Counted from the first letter of the stretch, positions 24,572 to 36,124 are shown. The stretch is 64,000 nt of DNA from Thermus sp. CCB_US3_UF1 (GCF_000236585.1 NC_017278.1:1116001-1180000); one strand, 5' to 3'. Translations and numbers: made by a program. Notes: generated from the sequence alone by a model not told the origin.

Positions 24572-25306
24572 AGCGGTTGGGGTTCCGGGCCAAGTCCACC
24601 GCCCGGTACCCCTGGGCGAAGTAGTGGCCCAGAACCAGGCGGCTGTGTTCCCGCCAGCGGAGGGCCAGGGCCGGATCCTCCCGCAGGATCCTCCCCCAGT
24701 CCTCGGGGATCTGGAAGAGGAGGCGGGGGGCCTCTAGGTCCAGGCGGGCCTCCACGGGCGCCTCCCCCTCCACCCGGTTGGCCTGGGGCAGGCTTAGGAC
24801 CTCTGGGGGTGGGGGCGGGGCGTAGAGGCGGGCGTAGACCCTTTCGGCCAGGAGGTCCCACTCGGCCAGGAGGCGGTCCGAAGGGGCCCCGGCGTTGATC
24901 CCCGTCATGGGGCCGTAGTGGTCGGGCAGGTAGGTGCGGGCGGTGGCCCCCAGCTTCCGCAGGTTGAAGTTGGCGTTGGCCCCCCGCAGGGGGTCAAAGG
25001 TCCAGACCACCTTGCGGATCCCCCGGGCCAGGCACCAGTCCCGCTGGAAGCGCTTGAGGAGCAGCGCGGCCCCCGTGCCCCGGTAGGCCTCGAGGACCCC
25101 CAGCATGTGGGAGTGTTGCAGGGTGGGGTCCCGGGTGGGGAAGCCGAAGACGAAGCCCACCGGCCTTTCCCCCGCGAAGGCCCCCGCCACCAGCCCTCCC
25201 TGGTCCTGGACGGCGATGAGCAGGCCCCTGGGCACCAGGTCCCGCTCCTCCCGCCCCCAGACCTCCCGCTGGAGGTCCACCACCCACTCCATCTCCTCAG
25301 GGCCCC

Positions 25307-25334
<28 letters not shown>
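24552..25334 (-). CDS. GNAT-family N-acyltransferase
   Basis: A 260-residue protein. Residues ~1-150 hold a GNAT fold: VRELRGPEEMEWVVDLQREVW opening, GFVFGFPTRDP strand, HSHMLGVLEAYRGTGAALLLK acyl-CoA binding helix near 72-95 (R-G-T-G-A in place of R-x-x-G-x-G/A), and VVWTFDPLRGANANFNLRKLGA near 108. The C-terminal ~100 residues are not part of the minimal fold. ATG at 25334 fits the family start; it overlaps the racemase gene by 28 bp. In other bacteria a GNAT succinyltransferase is paired with N-succinylamino-acid racemase to convert D- to L-amino acids; this arrangement matches. Confidence 0.8.
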
Positions 25335-27957
<2,623 letters not shown>

Positions 27958-27968
27958 TTACCCCGCCC

Positions 27969-28712
27969 TCAGGAAAGCCACGCGGCCAGCCACCAGACCA
28001 AGGGGGCGAGGAGGAGGGCCGGCAGGAAGGAGGCCACGCGGATGCGGCCTAGCCCCAGCAGGTTGATCCCCACCCCCAGGACCATGAGCCCCCCCACCCC
28101 GGTCACCAGGAGGACCCGGGGGTCGGTGGCCGGCTCGGGGAGGAGTTGGGCCAGGAAGCCGGCCAGGAGGGCCACCCCTCCCTGGTAGAGGAGGATGACC
28201 AGGACGCTGAAGCCCACCCCGATCCCAAAGGAGCTGGTGAGGGCGATGGCGGAAAGCCCGTCCAGGGTGGCCTTGAGGAGGAGAAGGCTGGCGTCCCCGG
28301 TGAGGCCGTTTTGCATGGAGCCCAGGAGGGTCATGGGGCCCACGCAGAAGAGGAGGCTTGCGGCCACGAAGCCCTCGGTGAAGCTCCCTCCCCCCCGTAC
28401 CGCCTGCTTGATCCGCTCCCCCAGGCCTTCCAAGGCCTCCTCAATTCGCCCCCATTCTCCCAGGAGCCCCCCCAGGACCAGGGCCACGAGCCCCAGGACC
28501 ACCCCGTCCACCGCCCCTCCCTTGGCCTTGCCCAGGGCGCCGGCCATGGAAAAGCCGATGAAGAGGGTGGTGAGCCCCACCCCTTGGACCAGGATGCGGG
28601 CCATGGCCTCGGGGAGCCTTCCCCTTAGGGCCAGGCCCAGCCCCGTGCCCAGGACCACGGTGAGGGCGTTGGCCAGGGTTCCCGAAAGTTTGTCCAAAAG
28701 GGAGAGCTCCAT
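27969..28712 (-). CDS. DUF554 family membrane protein
   Basis: A 247-residue polytopic membrane protein with about seven hydrophobic segments. It shows the DUF554 (YdfK-like) features: GTLANALTVVLGTGLGLALRG at the start, SLLFCVGPMTLLGSMQNGLTGD near residue 140, and SSFGIGVGFSVLVILLYQGG near 178. The family function is unknown; small-molecule transport has been suggested for relatives. It is the first gene of the run gatC-serS-racemase-GNAT-amidohydrolase-ClC. Its TAGAAT -10 element lies 7 nt from the ATG and overlaps the -10 element of the divergent mnmC-like gene. Confidence 0.9.
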   Translation of the reverse strand: MELSLLDKLSGTLANALTVVLGTGLGLALRGRLPEAMARILVQGVGLTTLFIGFSMAGALGKAKGGAVDGVVLGLVALVLGGLLGEWGRIEEALEGLGERIKQAVRGGGSFTEGFVAASLLFCVGPMTLLGSMQNGLTGDASLLLLKATLDGLSAIALTSSFGIGVGFSVLVILLYQGGVALLAGFLAQLLPEPATDPRVLLVTGVGGLMVLGVGINLLGLGRIRVASFLPALLLAPLVWWLAAWLS

Positions 28713-28718
28713 GCCGGG

Positions 28719-28725
28719 TATTCTA
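28719..28725. promoter_or_regulatory. overlapping divergent -10 elements (DUF554 / mnmC-like)
   Basis: TATTCTA serves both strands: TATTCT (28719-28724, plus) is 8 nt from the mnmC-like ATG, and TAGAAT (28720-28725, minus) is 7 nt from the DUF554 ATG. Only 20 bp separate the two start codons, so the promoters must exclude each other. Confidence 0.6.
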
Positions 28726-28732
28726 GTCCAAG

Positions 28733-29386
28733 ATGGAGCTTCTCCCCACGGGGGACGGCACCCCCACCCTTTTCCACCCCGGCTACCTCGAGGCCTACCA
28801 TCCCCGGCAAGGGGCCCTCCTCCAGGCCCGGCGGCTCTACCTGGAGGGAAGCCGCACCCATCTCCACCCTGCTCCCCGGGTGCTGGAGGTGGGGCTGGGC
28901 CTTTTGGTGAACTTCCGGGTCACCTTGGAAAACGCCCTGGCCCGGGGGGTTCCCCTGCGCTACCTGGCGGTGGAGCGGGAGCCCCTGCCCGCCTCCCTCC
29001 TGGCCCAGGTGCGCCTGCCCCTACCCCGGGCCGAGGGGGTTTTTGAGGAGATCCTCGAGGCCTGGCCCGCCCAGCGCTTTGCCGGTCCCTGGGGGGAGCT
29101 ACGGGTGGTCTTCGCCGGGGTGGAGGAGGCCCCCCTCCCTTTCCATTGGGCCAGCGCGGTCTACCTGGACCCCTTCAGCCCCCGGGTGAACCCCGGCCCC
29201 TGGGGCCTGCCCGTGTTGAAGAAGCTCCGCCGGGCCCTGAGGCGGGGTGGGCGCCTCGTTACCTACTCGGCCCAGGGGGCCTTCCGCCGGGCCCTCAAGG
29301 AGGCGGGCTTTGCCCTGCACCGGGTGCGGGGGGTGGGGAAGCGGGAGTGGACGGTGGGAATCGCCGTAGGAGTTCCTCCCGGCTGA
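28733..29386 (+). CDS. MnmC-like tRNA methyltransferase (methyltransferase domain only)
   Basis: A 217-residue Rossmann-type methyltransferase of the Methyltransf_30 (MnmC N-domain) family. The N-terminal LFHPGYLEAYHPRQGALLQARRLYLEGS (in part) precedes the SAM loop VLEVGLGLLVNFR near residue 50. AVYLDPFSPRVNPGPWG near 142 is the family's D-P-F-S-P motif, and a final GKREWTVGI resembles MnmC K-R-E. The E. coli enzyme carries an FAD oxidase domain as well, which this one lacks; stand-alone versions finish the 5-methylaminomethyl-uridine modification at the tRNA wobble base. The last 92 bp overlap the convergent polysaccharide deacetylase gene. Confidence 0.82.
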   Translation: MELLPTGDGTPTLFHPGYLEAYHPRQGALLQARRLYLEGSRTHLHPAPRVLEVGLGLLVNFRVTLENALARGVPLRYLAVEREPLPASLLAQVRLPLPRAEGVFEEILEAWPAQRFAGPWGELRVVFAGVEEAPLPFHWASAVYLDPFSPRVNPGPWGLPVLKKLRRALRRGGRLVTYSAQGAFRRALKEAGFALHRVRGVGKREWTVGIAVGVPPG

Positions 29387-30473
29387 GGTAACCCAGCTCG
29401 GCCCAGGCCCGCTCCCAGCGCGGGAGTTCCCCCCGGTAGAGCCAGAGGAACCAGGCGCTGCTTACCGTGGCCACCAGGCGGGGCCAAGGGGGCAGGGGGA
29501 CCGTATGGAAGCCAAAAAGCCGGCTTCCTTGGGCCAGGTAGCTGTGGCCGTAGACCAGGCGCACCTCGGGGTCGGCCGCCACCTTGGCCGCCACCTTCTT
29601 GAGGCTTTCCCGTACATGGCGGATGGTTTCAAAGGGGGAAAGCTCCATGGCCCGCTGGCTCTCCAGGTGGAGCTCCAAGGCCAGCGTGCCCTTGGGGAAG
29701 CCAGGGAGGTCAGGCCCGGGAAAGGGCTTTTTCTCCACCCGGAAGAGGTCAAAGGGGCCAAGCCCCGCCCGCTCCACCCGGTGCTTCCGGTTGTACCGTT
29801 CCTCAAAGCCCTGGAGGGCGCGGAGGAGGGCAAGCCTCGGGGTAAGGGGCCTGGGGGAAAGCTCGTCCAGGGTCACGGGACGGTAGCCCAGGGCCAGCAT
29901 CTGCGGCAAGGCGATCTCCAAAAGGCGCAGGGTGCGTTCGGGCCCGTCGTGGAGGAGGACCACCGAGCCTGGGCGCAGGTAGTAGAGGAGCCTTTCCGCC
30001 AGGGCTTCCGGGGATAGGGGCAGCCAGTCCTTGCTTTCCAGGTCCCACAGGGCGATCCGCTTGCCCAGGCGCCGGGCAAAGAGGCGGGTGAAAGGGGTGT
30101 GGAGGCCGTGGGGGGGGCGGTAGTAGCGCCCGGGGTTTTGGGCCATGTGCCGCCACTCCACCCAGGGGAGGAAGAGCCTTAGGGCCTGGTGAAGCTCCCC
30201 GTGGTCCTCCACCTGGTGGCCTTCGGCCTTCAGGGCCGCCACCAGGTGGGGGTGGGCCTTGGCCCTCTGTCCCGTGAGGAAGAAGGTGGCCCTGACCCCG
30301 TGCCGGCGCAACAGCGCCAGGAGGGCCTCGGTCCTTTCCGAGGGGCCGTCGTCAAAGGTGAGGGCCACCTTGGGTTCCCGCCGGGAGCCGTGGGCGTAGG
30401 CTCCCAGGCCCAGGAAGCGGAAGAGGAGGTCGGCGAGGCCATAGACGAGGAGGACCCCTAGGGCTAGCTCCAC
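29295..30473 (-). CDS. polysaccharide deacetylase with additional C-terminal domain
   Basis: A 392-residue protein. One N-terminal hydrophobic segment (residues ~3-24) anchors it or serves as a signal. Residues ~35-215 are a CE4 NodB domain with all five motifs: VALTFDDGPS, DHGELHQAL (H-x3-H zinc pair), YYRPPHG, LWDLESKDW and SVVLLHDG. Residues ~225-370 form a separate domain (YNRKHRVERAGLGPFDLF..., LELHLESQRAM) similar in position to the YkoP-like domain found after deacetylases in Bacillus. It should remove N-acetyl groups from an envelope polymer. GTG start; overlaps the MFS gene by 10 bp. Confidence 0.85.
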   Translation of the reverse strand: MELALGVLLVYGLADLLFRFLGLGAYAHGSRREPKVALTFDDGPSERTEALLALLRRHGVRATFFLTGQRAKAHPHLVAALKAEGHQVEDHGELHQALRLFLPWVEWRHMAQNPGRYYRPPHGLHTPFTRLFARRLGKRIALWDLESKDWLPLSPEALAERLLYYLRPGSVVLLHDGPERTLRLLEIALPQMLALGYRPVTLDELSPRPLTPRLALLRALQGFEERYNRKHRVERAGLGPFDLFRVEKKPFPGPDLPGFPKGTLALELHLESQRAMELSPFETIRHVRESLKKVAAKVAADPEVRLVYGHSYLAQGSRLFGFHTVPLPPWPRLVATVSSAWFLWLYRGELPRWERAWAELGYLSREELLRRFPPSTPASPPPAPGAGQSPPP

Positions 30474-31630
30474 CGGCCCCTCCAGAACACCCAGGCGTAG
30501 AAGAGGCTTAGGGCCAGGAAGATGCCCCCTCCTACCAGGAAGGGAGCCCTAAACCCCAAGACCTCCCACAGCACCCCCCCGAACGCTGGCCCCAGGGCCA
30601 CCCCCAGTCCCTCCGCGGTCATCAGCCCGCCCCAGATGGCGGCCCGGTTCTCCTCAGGAAGGTTTTTGGCCAGAAAACCGTTCCATCCCGGCATAAAGAG
30701 GCTGAAGCCCACCCCGGCCAGGAGGGCCAGGAGGGCCGTTTCCCCCACCGAGGAGGCGAAGCCCAGGCGGAACATCACCCCTCCCAAAAGGGCTAGGCCT
30801 CCCACCAAGGCCAGGCGGTACCCCCGGCGGTCCACCAGCCGGCCCGTAAGGGGTAGGAGGCCGAAGGCCAGCCCACCGCCCAGGAGCAAAAGCCCTCCCA
30901 GCTCTATGGGCTCGAGGCCCAGGCTCTCCTTGGCGAAGCGCAGGAGGAAGAGGGAAACCAGGGCCGGGGCGAAGGTCTGGCCGAAGGCCGCGGGCAGGAA
31001 AAGGAGCAGGCGCCCCCACGGGTAGGTTTCCCCCCGCTTCCGGGGGATGGGGATGCGGAAGGCGAGGAGGCTTAGGGCCAGAAGGAGGGCGACCCCTTGG
31101 GCCCCCAGGAGAAGGGTGAGGGCGGCTTCCGGGTGGCGCTGGGCCACCTGCCCTACCCCCACCAGGCCGATCCCCGCCCAGGGCAGGACCAGGGTGAAGG
31201 TGAAGGAAAGGGCCCGTGCCTCCCGTCCAGGTACGGCGATGCGGCTGGCCAGGGTCATGAGCCCGGGGTAAAGGGTGGACATGGAAAGCCCCCAGGCCAG
31301 ACCCAGCCCCCAAAGGGTCCAGGCCGCGTGGGCCTGGGGGGTAAGGAGCAGGGCCAGCAGCCCAAAGGCAGCGGCCAGGGTGGCCGTCCGGCCAAAGCCC
31401 ACCCGCTCCGCCAAAAGGCCCCCGAAGCTCTTGGAGAGGTTCTCCGCCAGCTGGTGCAGGGTGAAGGCCAGGGTGAAAACCGAGGGGCCAAGGTGGAGGT
31501 ACTCGGGGGCGTAAAAGGGCAGGAGGCCCGCAAAGTAGCCGCTCCGCACCCCCTCCATGAGGCCCACGGCCAAGACCAGGCGAAGGAAGACGGAAAGCCC
31601 CTCCCTGGTCCACGGCAGGTAGCGAAACAC
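30464..31630 (-). CDS. MFS transporter
   Basis: A 388-residue major-facilitator protein with about twelve hydrophobic segments. MFS loop signatures appear after TM2 (GGLLAERVGFGRTATL, near residue 70) and in the second half (LTGRLVDRRGYRLALVGG, near 262). The substrate is not recognisable; the sequence resembles drug or sugar efflux carriers. GTG start at 31630, 5 nt below a TATACT -10 element, so probably leaderless. Its stop overlaps the deacetylase gene by 10 bp; the two are co-transcribed within an envelope-related gene group, so export of an envelope precursor is one possibility. Confidence 0.82.
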   Translation of the reverse strand: MFRYLPWTREGLSVFLRLVLAVGLMEGVRSGYFAGLLPFYAPEYLHLGPSVFTLAFTLHQLAENLSKSFGGLLAERVGFGRTATLAAAFGLLALLLTPQAHAAWTLWGLGLAWGLSMSTLYPGLMTLASRIAVPGREARALSFTFTLVLPWAGIGLVGVGQVAQRHPEAALTLLLGAQGVALLLALSLLAFRIPIPRKRGETYPWGRLLLFLPAAFGQTFAPALVSLFLLRFAKESLGLEPIELGGLLLLGGGLAFGLLPLTGRLVDRRGYRLALVGGLALLGGVMFRLGFASSVGETALLALLAGVGFSLFMPGWNGFLAKNLPEENRAAIWGGLMTAEGLGVALGPAFGGVLWEVLGFRAPFLVGGGIFLALSLFYAWVFWRGRWS

Positions 31631-31632
31631 GC

Positions 31633-31641
31633 TAAAGTATA
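31633..31641. promoter_or_regulatory. overlapping divergent -10 elements (MFS / GT2)
   Basis: TAAAGT (31633-31638, plus) is 6 nt from the GT2 GTG; TATACT (31636-31641, minus) is 5 nt from the MFS GTG. Only 14 bp separate the two start codons, so each promoter's upstream part lies inside the other gene. Confidence 0.6.
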
Positions 31642-31644
31642 CCC

Positions 31645-32328
31645 GTGCGGATCAGCGTGGTGGTCCCCGCCCACAACGAGGAAGCCTTCCTGCCCCAGGC
31701 CCTACGGGCCCTCTTGGGGCAGACCCTACCCCCCTTGGAGGTCATCGTGGTGGACAACGCCTCCACCGACCGCACCCGGGCGGTGGCCGAGGCCTTCGGG
31801 GTGCGGGTGGTCCACTGCGGGCGGAAAGGGGTGGCCTACGCCCGCCAGGCGGGGCTGCTTGCGGCCCGGGGGGAGTGGGTGGCCATGACCGATGCCGACT
31901 CCCTTCCCCTCCCCACCTGGCTGGAGGCCCTGGCCCGCCGCGCCCAGGGGGCCGTGGCCCTGTACGGCCCCTTGCGCTTCTACGGGGTTTCCCCTTGGGA
32001 GGCGGCCCTTTCCGAGTGGGGCTACCGGGCCTTTCTCCACCTCATGGCCTGGGTGGGGAGGCCCAACCTGGCTGGGGCCAACCTCATGGTGCAGAGGGAG
32101 GCCGCCCTGGCGGTGGGGGGGTTCCCCGAGGTGGAGGCCCGGGAGGACGTGCTCTTGGGTTGGAAGCTTTCCCGGTTGGGGCCGGTGCGTTATGTGCCCG
32201 AGGCCCTGGTCCTCACCTCGGCCCGGCGCTTGCAGGGAGGCTGGGGGAGGTTCCTCCTCCGGCAGGCTAAAAACCTCCTGGGCGATCCTCGAGGCTACTT
32301 TGGGGAAGGCGGGGAAAGGGGAAGATGA
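31645..32328 (+). CDS. GT2-family glycosyltransferase
   Basis: A 227-residue GT-A glycosyltransferase. It opens [22 protein letters not shown] (nucleotide-sugar binding) with [12 protein letters not shown] near residue 34, the DxD region [14 protein letters not shown] near 82, and [30 protein letters not shown] near 138-168 (in part), whose E-D is the usual catalytic base region. No membrane segment is obvious. GTG at 31645 is supported by the adjacent TAAAGT -10 element. The last 62 bp overlap the convergent GT4 gene. Likely to act in glycolipid or surface glycan assembly with its neighbours; substrates unknown. Confidence 0.85.
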   Translation: MRISVVVPAHNEEAFLPQALRALLGQTLPPLEVIVVDNASTDRTRAVAEAFGVRVVHCGRKGVAYARQAGLLAARGEWVAMTDADSLPLPTWLEALARRAQGAVALYGPLRFYGVSPWEAALSEWGYRAFLHLMAWVGRPNLAGANLMVQREAALAVGGFPEVEAREDVLLGWKLSRLGPVRYVPEALVLTSARRLQGGWGRFLLRQAKNLLGDPRGYFGEGGERGR

Positions 32329-33478
32329 GCCGCTTGGGTTCGGCCCGCAGGATCTCGCTGGCCTCGTCGTAGACGGCCACGATCTTCTCGGCGATGCGCT
32401 CCGCCGAGCGCTCCATGGCCCAGGCCCGGGCCAGTAGGCTCATGCGCCGCCGCGCTTCCTCGTCCCTTAGGAGCCCCAGGGCCTTTTCCGCCAGGGCCTG
32501 GAAGTCCCCGGGAGGAACCAGGTAGCCCGTTTTGCCCTCTTCCACCCCTTCCAGGGTTCCCTCCGCCCCCACGGCCACCACGGGCACCCCCATGGCCTGG
32601 GCCTCCCAGATGACCAGCCCTTGGGTTTCCGTTTCGCTGGCGAAAAGGAAGAGCTCCGCCATGCGGTAGTAGCCGCCGATGCGCCTGTAGGGCACAGGGC
32701 CCAGGAAGCGTACCCTCTCGGCGATCCCCAGGGCTTGGGCCAGGTGCTCTAGGGCCTGGAGCTCCGGGCCTTCCCCGATGTGCACCAGGAAGACCTCTTC
32801 GGCCTTGGCCAGCTCCGCCACCGCCCGGAGGACCACGTCAAAGGACTTCTCCTTGCCCAGGCGCCCCACGGTGATGAGCCGCCGGGTCCCTTCCGGCCAG
32901 GGGGAAGGGGAGGGGAGGGGGGCTTCCTCCAGGAGGCGGTTGTCAATGCCGGTGGGGATGACCCGGATGGGCCGCTCGATGCCGTAACCCTCCGCCAACC
33001 GCTTGACCGGCTCCGTGGGGGCGATGACCACCTCCACCCGGTTGTAAAAGGCCTTGGCCAGCCGGGGTACGATGCCCGTGTACTTGTCCAGGATGGCCAA
33101 GCCGGGCACGTAGTGGGCGTATTTCTCGTAATGGGTGTGGAAGGTGGACACGTGGGGCAGGCCCTTGTTGCGGGCGATCCTCAGGCCCCATACCCCCAGG
33201 GTCAGGGGGGTGTGGGTGTGGATGAGCTCAAACTCCGTGGGCAGGTGGCGCGCAGAAGGCAGGGCGATCTGCTGCCCCTCGTAGAAGGGGTAGGCTACCG
33301 AGGGGACCCGCACCACCCCCTCTTCGTTCTCGGGGGCCTCAGGGTGGCGGGGGGCCACCACCCAGGCCTCGTGGCCCATGCGCCTCAGCTCCCGCAGGAG
33401 GAGGTAAACGCTGGTGGTGACCCCGTTGGGGTTGGGGAAGTAGACATCGGTAAAGAGGCCTACGCGGTAAAGACGCAT
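32267..33478 (-). CDS. GT4-family glycosyltransferase (diacylglycerol glucosyltransferase-like)
   Basis: A 403-residue GT-B enzyme. N-terminal [23 protein letters not shown] (in part) and [21 protein letters not shown] near residue 83, with [16 protein letters not shown] near 113, strongly resemble bacterial 1,2-diacylglycerol 3-glucosyltransferases. The C-lobe has [17 protein letters not shown] near 205 and the E-x7-E retaining motif in [21 protein letters not shown] near 290. It probably makes membrane glycolipids, which are abundant in Thermus. Third gene of pcp-LpxB-like-GT4 with a 16-nt gap. Lipid specificity is inferred from resemblance only. Confidence 0.85.
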   Translation of the reverse strand: MRLYRVGLFTDVYFPNPNGVTTSVYLLLRELRRMGHEAWVVAPRHPEAPENEEGVVRVPSVAYPFYEGQQIALPSARHLPTEFELIHTHTPLTLGVWGLRIARNKGLPHVSTFHTHYEKYAHYVPGLAILDKYTGIVPRLAKAFYNRVEVVIAPTEPVKRLAEGYGIERPIRVIPTGIDNRLLEEAPLPSPSPWPEGTRRLITVGRLGKEKSFDVVLRAVAELAKAEEVFLVHIGEGPELQALEHLAQALGIAERVRFLGPVPYRRIGGYYRMAELFLFASETETQGLVIWEAQAMGVPVVAVGAEGTLEGVEEGKTGYLVPPGDFQALAEKALGLLRDEEARRRMSLLARAWAMERSAERIAEKIVAVYDEASEILRAEPKRLIFPFPRLPQSSLEDRPGGF

Positions 33479-33494
33479 GCCCGCTTAGCTTACC

Positions 33495-34661
33495 TCAAGG
33501 TTGCCCCCCTGGGGGGAGCAGGTCCCGCCGGATATGCTCTAGCGTCCCCCTAATCCCGCCGGGGGGGCCGATGCGTTCCCGTCCCGCCTGGCTGGCTCTG
33601 CGGTAGAGCGCTTCCGCCTGGAGCAGGAGGAGGGCCTGGCCGGCGATGCGGTAGGGGTCGGGTTCCACCAGATGCAAAGCCTCGCCCAGCAGGCGTTTTT
33701 GCCTGCGGGCGAAGGCCCGGGTGTACTGCGGTCCAGGCGTGGGAAAGGCCACGATGGGGATGCCCAGGCCGGCGGCCTGTTCCGCCGCGGTACCTGCCGT
33801 GGCCAGGGCCAGGCGGCTTCGGTGCAGGATGGCGGAAAAGGCTCCACGCAGCACCCACACCCTATGGCCTTCCCTTTCTAGGCGTAGGCTTTGGGCATCC
33901 TCCCACTGGGGATTCCAGCCCGGCAGGGGAGGGAGGGCCTCCCAGGCCTTGGGCCAGGCCACGGCTGCCGTTAGGGGGATATGGCGGCTGGCCTCCAGCA
34001 TCCGCGGCAGGCTGAAGGCCTCGTCCCCCCGGGTTCCCGGAAGGAGGGCCAGGAGGGGGGCTTGGCCCAGAAGGGGGGTGAGGTCCCGCTCGGGGGGGGA
34101 GAGGAGGTCCATGGCGAAACTGCCATAGAAGTAAGCGTGGGCCACCCCGAGGCGACGCAACCGTTGAAGGCTTGCCCCGTCGCGGACGAAGACCGCCCGC
34201 GCCCGCCGCTGGAGCAGCCGTTCGTAAGGGGTAAAGTCGCTGCCGCCCCAGTCCAAGAGCACCTCCCAGGGGCTGGCCTGTTCCAGGTAGTGGGCGGATA
34301 CCAGGGGGTTGACATGGTATAGGGGTTTTCCCCGGGCGGCCAACAGGCCCACGCTAAGGGCATAGGCATCCCCCACCACCACCACCGCCTCGGCGGAGAA
34401 ACGCCAAGCGGCGCGCCACTGGGCCAGGCTCATGGAAAGAAACCCCGCCCGCAGGTCGGCCAGGAGGTTGCCCAGGCTGCCGAAAAGGAAGCCCCCAGAG
34501 GGCATCTCCTGGCGGGGACCCAGGACTTCCCGGGCCACGCCCTCGTAGGCCAGGCCCCGGCCCACCAGGGGCAGGGCGTAGACCTCGAGGCCCAAACCCT
34601 GGGCGATGCGGGCGCCGATGGCATCTTCCGTGGGGCCGTTGGAAACGAAGAGAACCCTCAC
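33495..34661 (-). CDS. lipid-A-disaccharide synthase-related (LpxB-like) glycosyltransferase
   Basis: A 388-residue GT-B protein of the LpxB-related family found in cyanobacteria and Deinococcus-Thermus. It begins VLFVSNGPTEDAIGARIAQ, where the N-G-x-x-E-D pattern is characteristic, and has VVVVGDAYALSVGLLA near 92, LLALLPGTRGDEAFSLPRML near 207 (nucleotide-sugar loop) and LALATAGTAAEQAAGLGIPIVAFP (in part) near 290. Thermus lacks canonical lipid A, so the real acceptor must differ. GTG start overlaps the pcp stop as GTGA. Next gene is a glycolipid-type GT4, suggesting a shared envelope pathway. Confidence 0.82.
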   Translation of the reverse strand: MRVLFVSNGPTEDAIGARIAQGLGLEVYALPLVGRGLAYEGVAREVLGPRQEMPSGGFLFGSLGNLLADLRAGFLSMSLAQWRAAWRFSAEAVVVVGDAYALSVGLLAARGKPLYHVNPLVSAHYLEQASPWEVLLDWGGSDFTPYERLLQRRARAVFVRDGASLQRLRRLGVAHAYFYGSFAMDLLSPPERDLTPLLGQAPLLALLPGTRGDEAFSLPRMLEASRHIPLTAAVAWPKAWEALPPLPGWNPQWEDAQSLRLEREGHRVWVLRGAFSAILHRSRLALATAGTAAEQAAGLGIPIVAFPTPGPQYTRAFARRQKRLLGEALHLVEPDPYRIAGQALLLLQAEALYRRASQAGRERIGPPGGIRGTLEHIRRDLLPPGGQP

Positions 34662-35236
34662 AGCATCTCCAAAAGCAGGCGTACGCCCCTGGCCTGCTCC
34701 GCCAGGGGGACATAGGCCGTGCCCTTCTTTTGGGCGAGGGTTTCGTCCGGGGGTAGGTGGACGAAAAGCACGGGTACCTTTTCAGGGAGGTGGTAGAGGG
34801 AAAGGTAGAAGGCCTGGTTGCAAAGGTAGCTCCCCGCCGAAAGGCTCTGCCGGGCTGGGATGCCGGCCTCCCCCAGGCGGCGCAGGGCTTCTTTCAGGGG
34901 AAAGCGCGCCGGTAAGGCCAAAGGGCCTCCCGGGACCACGGGGAGGTCTTGGGGCTGGACCCCGCGGTTGTCAGGGCGGTCAAAGTCCAAGAGGTTGACC
35001 GCCAGCCGCTCCAGGGTGAGGAGGGCTCTTCCCTCCGCTAGCCCCAGGTGGAGGACGGCTTCCGGCTCCCGGGCGTGGAGGGCGGCTAGGGCCTGGGGGA
35101 GTCCTTGGGTGTCCACGGGCAGCACCGCCTTATGCAAGGGCCTTCCCCTCACCGCCTCAGGGAGCAGGGGGAGGAGGGCGGCGGAGGGGTTATGGGCGCT
35201 TCCCCCAAAGGGTTCGAAGCCGGTCACCAGGATCAT
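34658..35236 (-). CDS. pcp: pyroglutamyl-peptidase I
   Basis: A 192-residue cysteine peptidase (C15) that removes N-terminal pyroglutamate. The catalytic triad is visible: Glu in the segment LTLERLAVNLLDF near residue 77, Cys in SAGSYLCNQAFYLSL near 138, and His in VLFVHLPPDE near 160. N-terminal VTGFEPFGGSAHNPS is the family opening. It is slightly shorter than typical Pcp (~205-215). A perfect TATAAT sits 9 nt upstream of the ATG, so the leader is nil or very short. First gene of pcp-LpxB-like-GT4. Confidence 0.93.
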   Translation of the reverse strand: MILVTGFEPFGGSAHNPSAALLPLLPEAVRGRPLHKAVLPVDTQGLPQALAALHAREPEAVLHLGLAEGRALLTLERLAVNLLDFDRPDNRGVQPQDLPVVPGGPLALPARFPLKEALRRLGEAGIPARQSLSAGSYLCNQAFYLSLYHLPEKVPVLFVHLPPDETLAQKKGTAYVPLAEQARGVRLLLEML

Positions 35237-35245
35237 GCGCCCGCC

Positions 35246-35280
35246 ATTATAGCCGCTTCACCTTTGACCGGGTATAAGAT
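35246..35280. promoter_or_regulatory. divergent -10 elements (pcp / degV)
   Basis: TATAAT (35246-35251, minus) is 9 nt before the pcp ATG. TAAGAT (35275-35280, plus) is 7 nt before the degV GTG at 35288. A TTGACC at 35264 lies between them but is not spaced correctly for either. Confidence 0.6.
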
Positions 35281-35287
35281 GGGGGGC

Positions 35288-36124
35288 GTGGAACTGGGCC
35301 TGATAACCGATACGGCAGCGGACCTTTCCCCCAAGATCCTTCAAGAGGAGGCGGTGGGCCTGGTGCCCATCTATGTCCACCTGGGGGGACGCAGGTACAA
35401 GGACTGGGAGGAACTCACCCCCGATGCCCTCTACCAAGCCATCCGGGCCGGGGCGGAGCCCGTCACCGAACCCCCTACGGTGGAGGACTTCGCCGAGGTT
35501 TACGAGCGCTACCTCCAGGTCTACGACCGCATCCTCTCCCTCCACGTGTCCGGGGAGCTTTCCAAGACGGTGGAGCGGGCGCGGGAGGCGGCCCTCAAGG
35601 TGGCCCCCACCCGCATCCGGGTGGTGGACACGGGGATGGTTTCCGCTGGGCTTGGGGCCATGGTCCTCCGGGCGGTGGAGATGCTCCGGCAAGGGGCCGA
35701 GGAGGAAGAGGTGGTCCGGGAAATGGAGCGCATGAAGCGCTCCAGCCTTTACTTCAGCGTGGCCGACCTCTCCCACCTGGCCCGCAACGGCCGCCTGCCC
35801 CGCTTTGGGGAGGTGGTGGGGAACCTTCTGGGCCTCCGCCCCATCCTGCGCATCGAAAAGGGGCATATCCGCTTTCTCAAGGTGGCCCGGGAGGCCGCGG
35901 TGCCCGAGGCTTTGGCCCGCTTGGTGTTGGAGGAGTTCCGGGGGAAGACGGCCCGCATCACCATCGCCCACACCGACGCCAAGCCCGAGTGGGTGGAGGG
36001 CCTGAAGCGGGGCCTGGAAAGCGCCTTGCGCCTGGAGCGGGGGCGGATCACCCGCTCGGGGGCCACCATCGCGGCCAACGTGGGCCTGGGGGCTTTGGCG
36101 GTCCATGCCTACGCGCTAGAATAG
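35288..36124 (+). CDS. DegV family fatty-acid-binding protein
   Basis: A 278-residue DegV (FakB-like) protein. It starts ELGLITDTAADLSPKIL, with the conserved Asp/Thr pocket, and includes YDRILSLHVSGELSKTVERA near residue 80 (fatty-acid head-group Ser), IRVVDTGMVSAGLGAMVL near 113 and RNGRLPRFGEVVGNLLGLRPIL (in part) near 165. FakB-type proteins carry a fatty acid to a kinase for phospholipid synthesis; no FakA kinase is in this window. GTG at 35288 is chosen from the adjacent -10 element; an in-frame ATG at 35279 would place the element over the start codon. Confidence 0.9.
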   Translation: MELGLITDTAADLSPKILQEEAVGLVPIYVHLGGRRYKDWEELTPDALYQAIRAGAEPVTEPPTVEDFAEVYERYLQVYDRILSLHVSGELSKTVERAREAALKVAPTRIRVVDTGMVSAGLGAMVLRAVEMLRQGAEEEEVVREMERMKRSSLYFSVADLSHLARNGRLPRFGEVVGNLLGLRPILRIEKGHIRFLKVAREAAVPEALARLVLEEFRGKTARITIAHTDAKPEWVEGLKRGLESALRLERGRITRSGATIAANVGLGALAVHAYALE

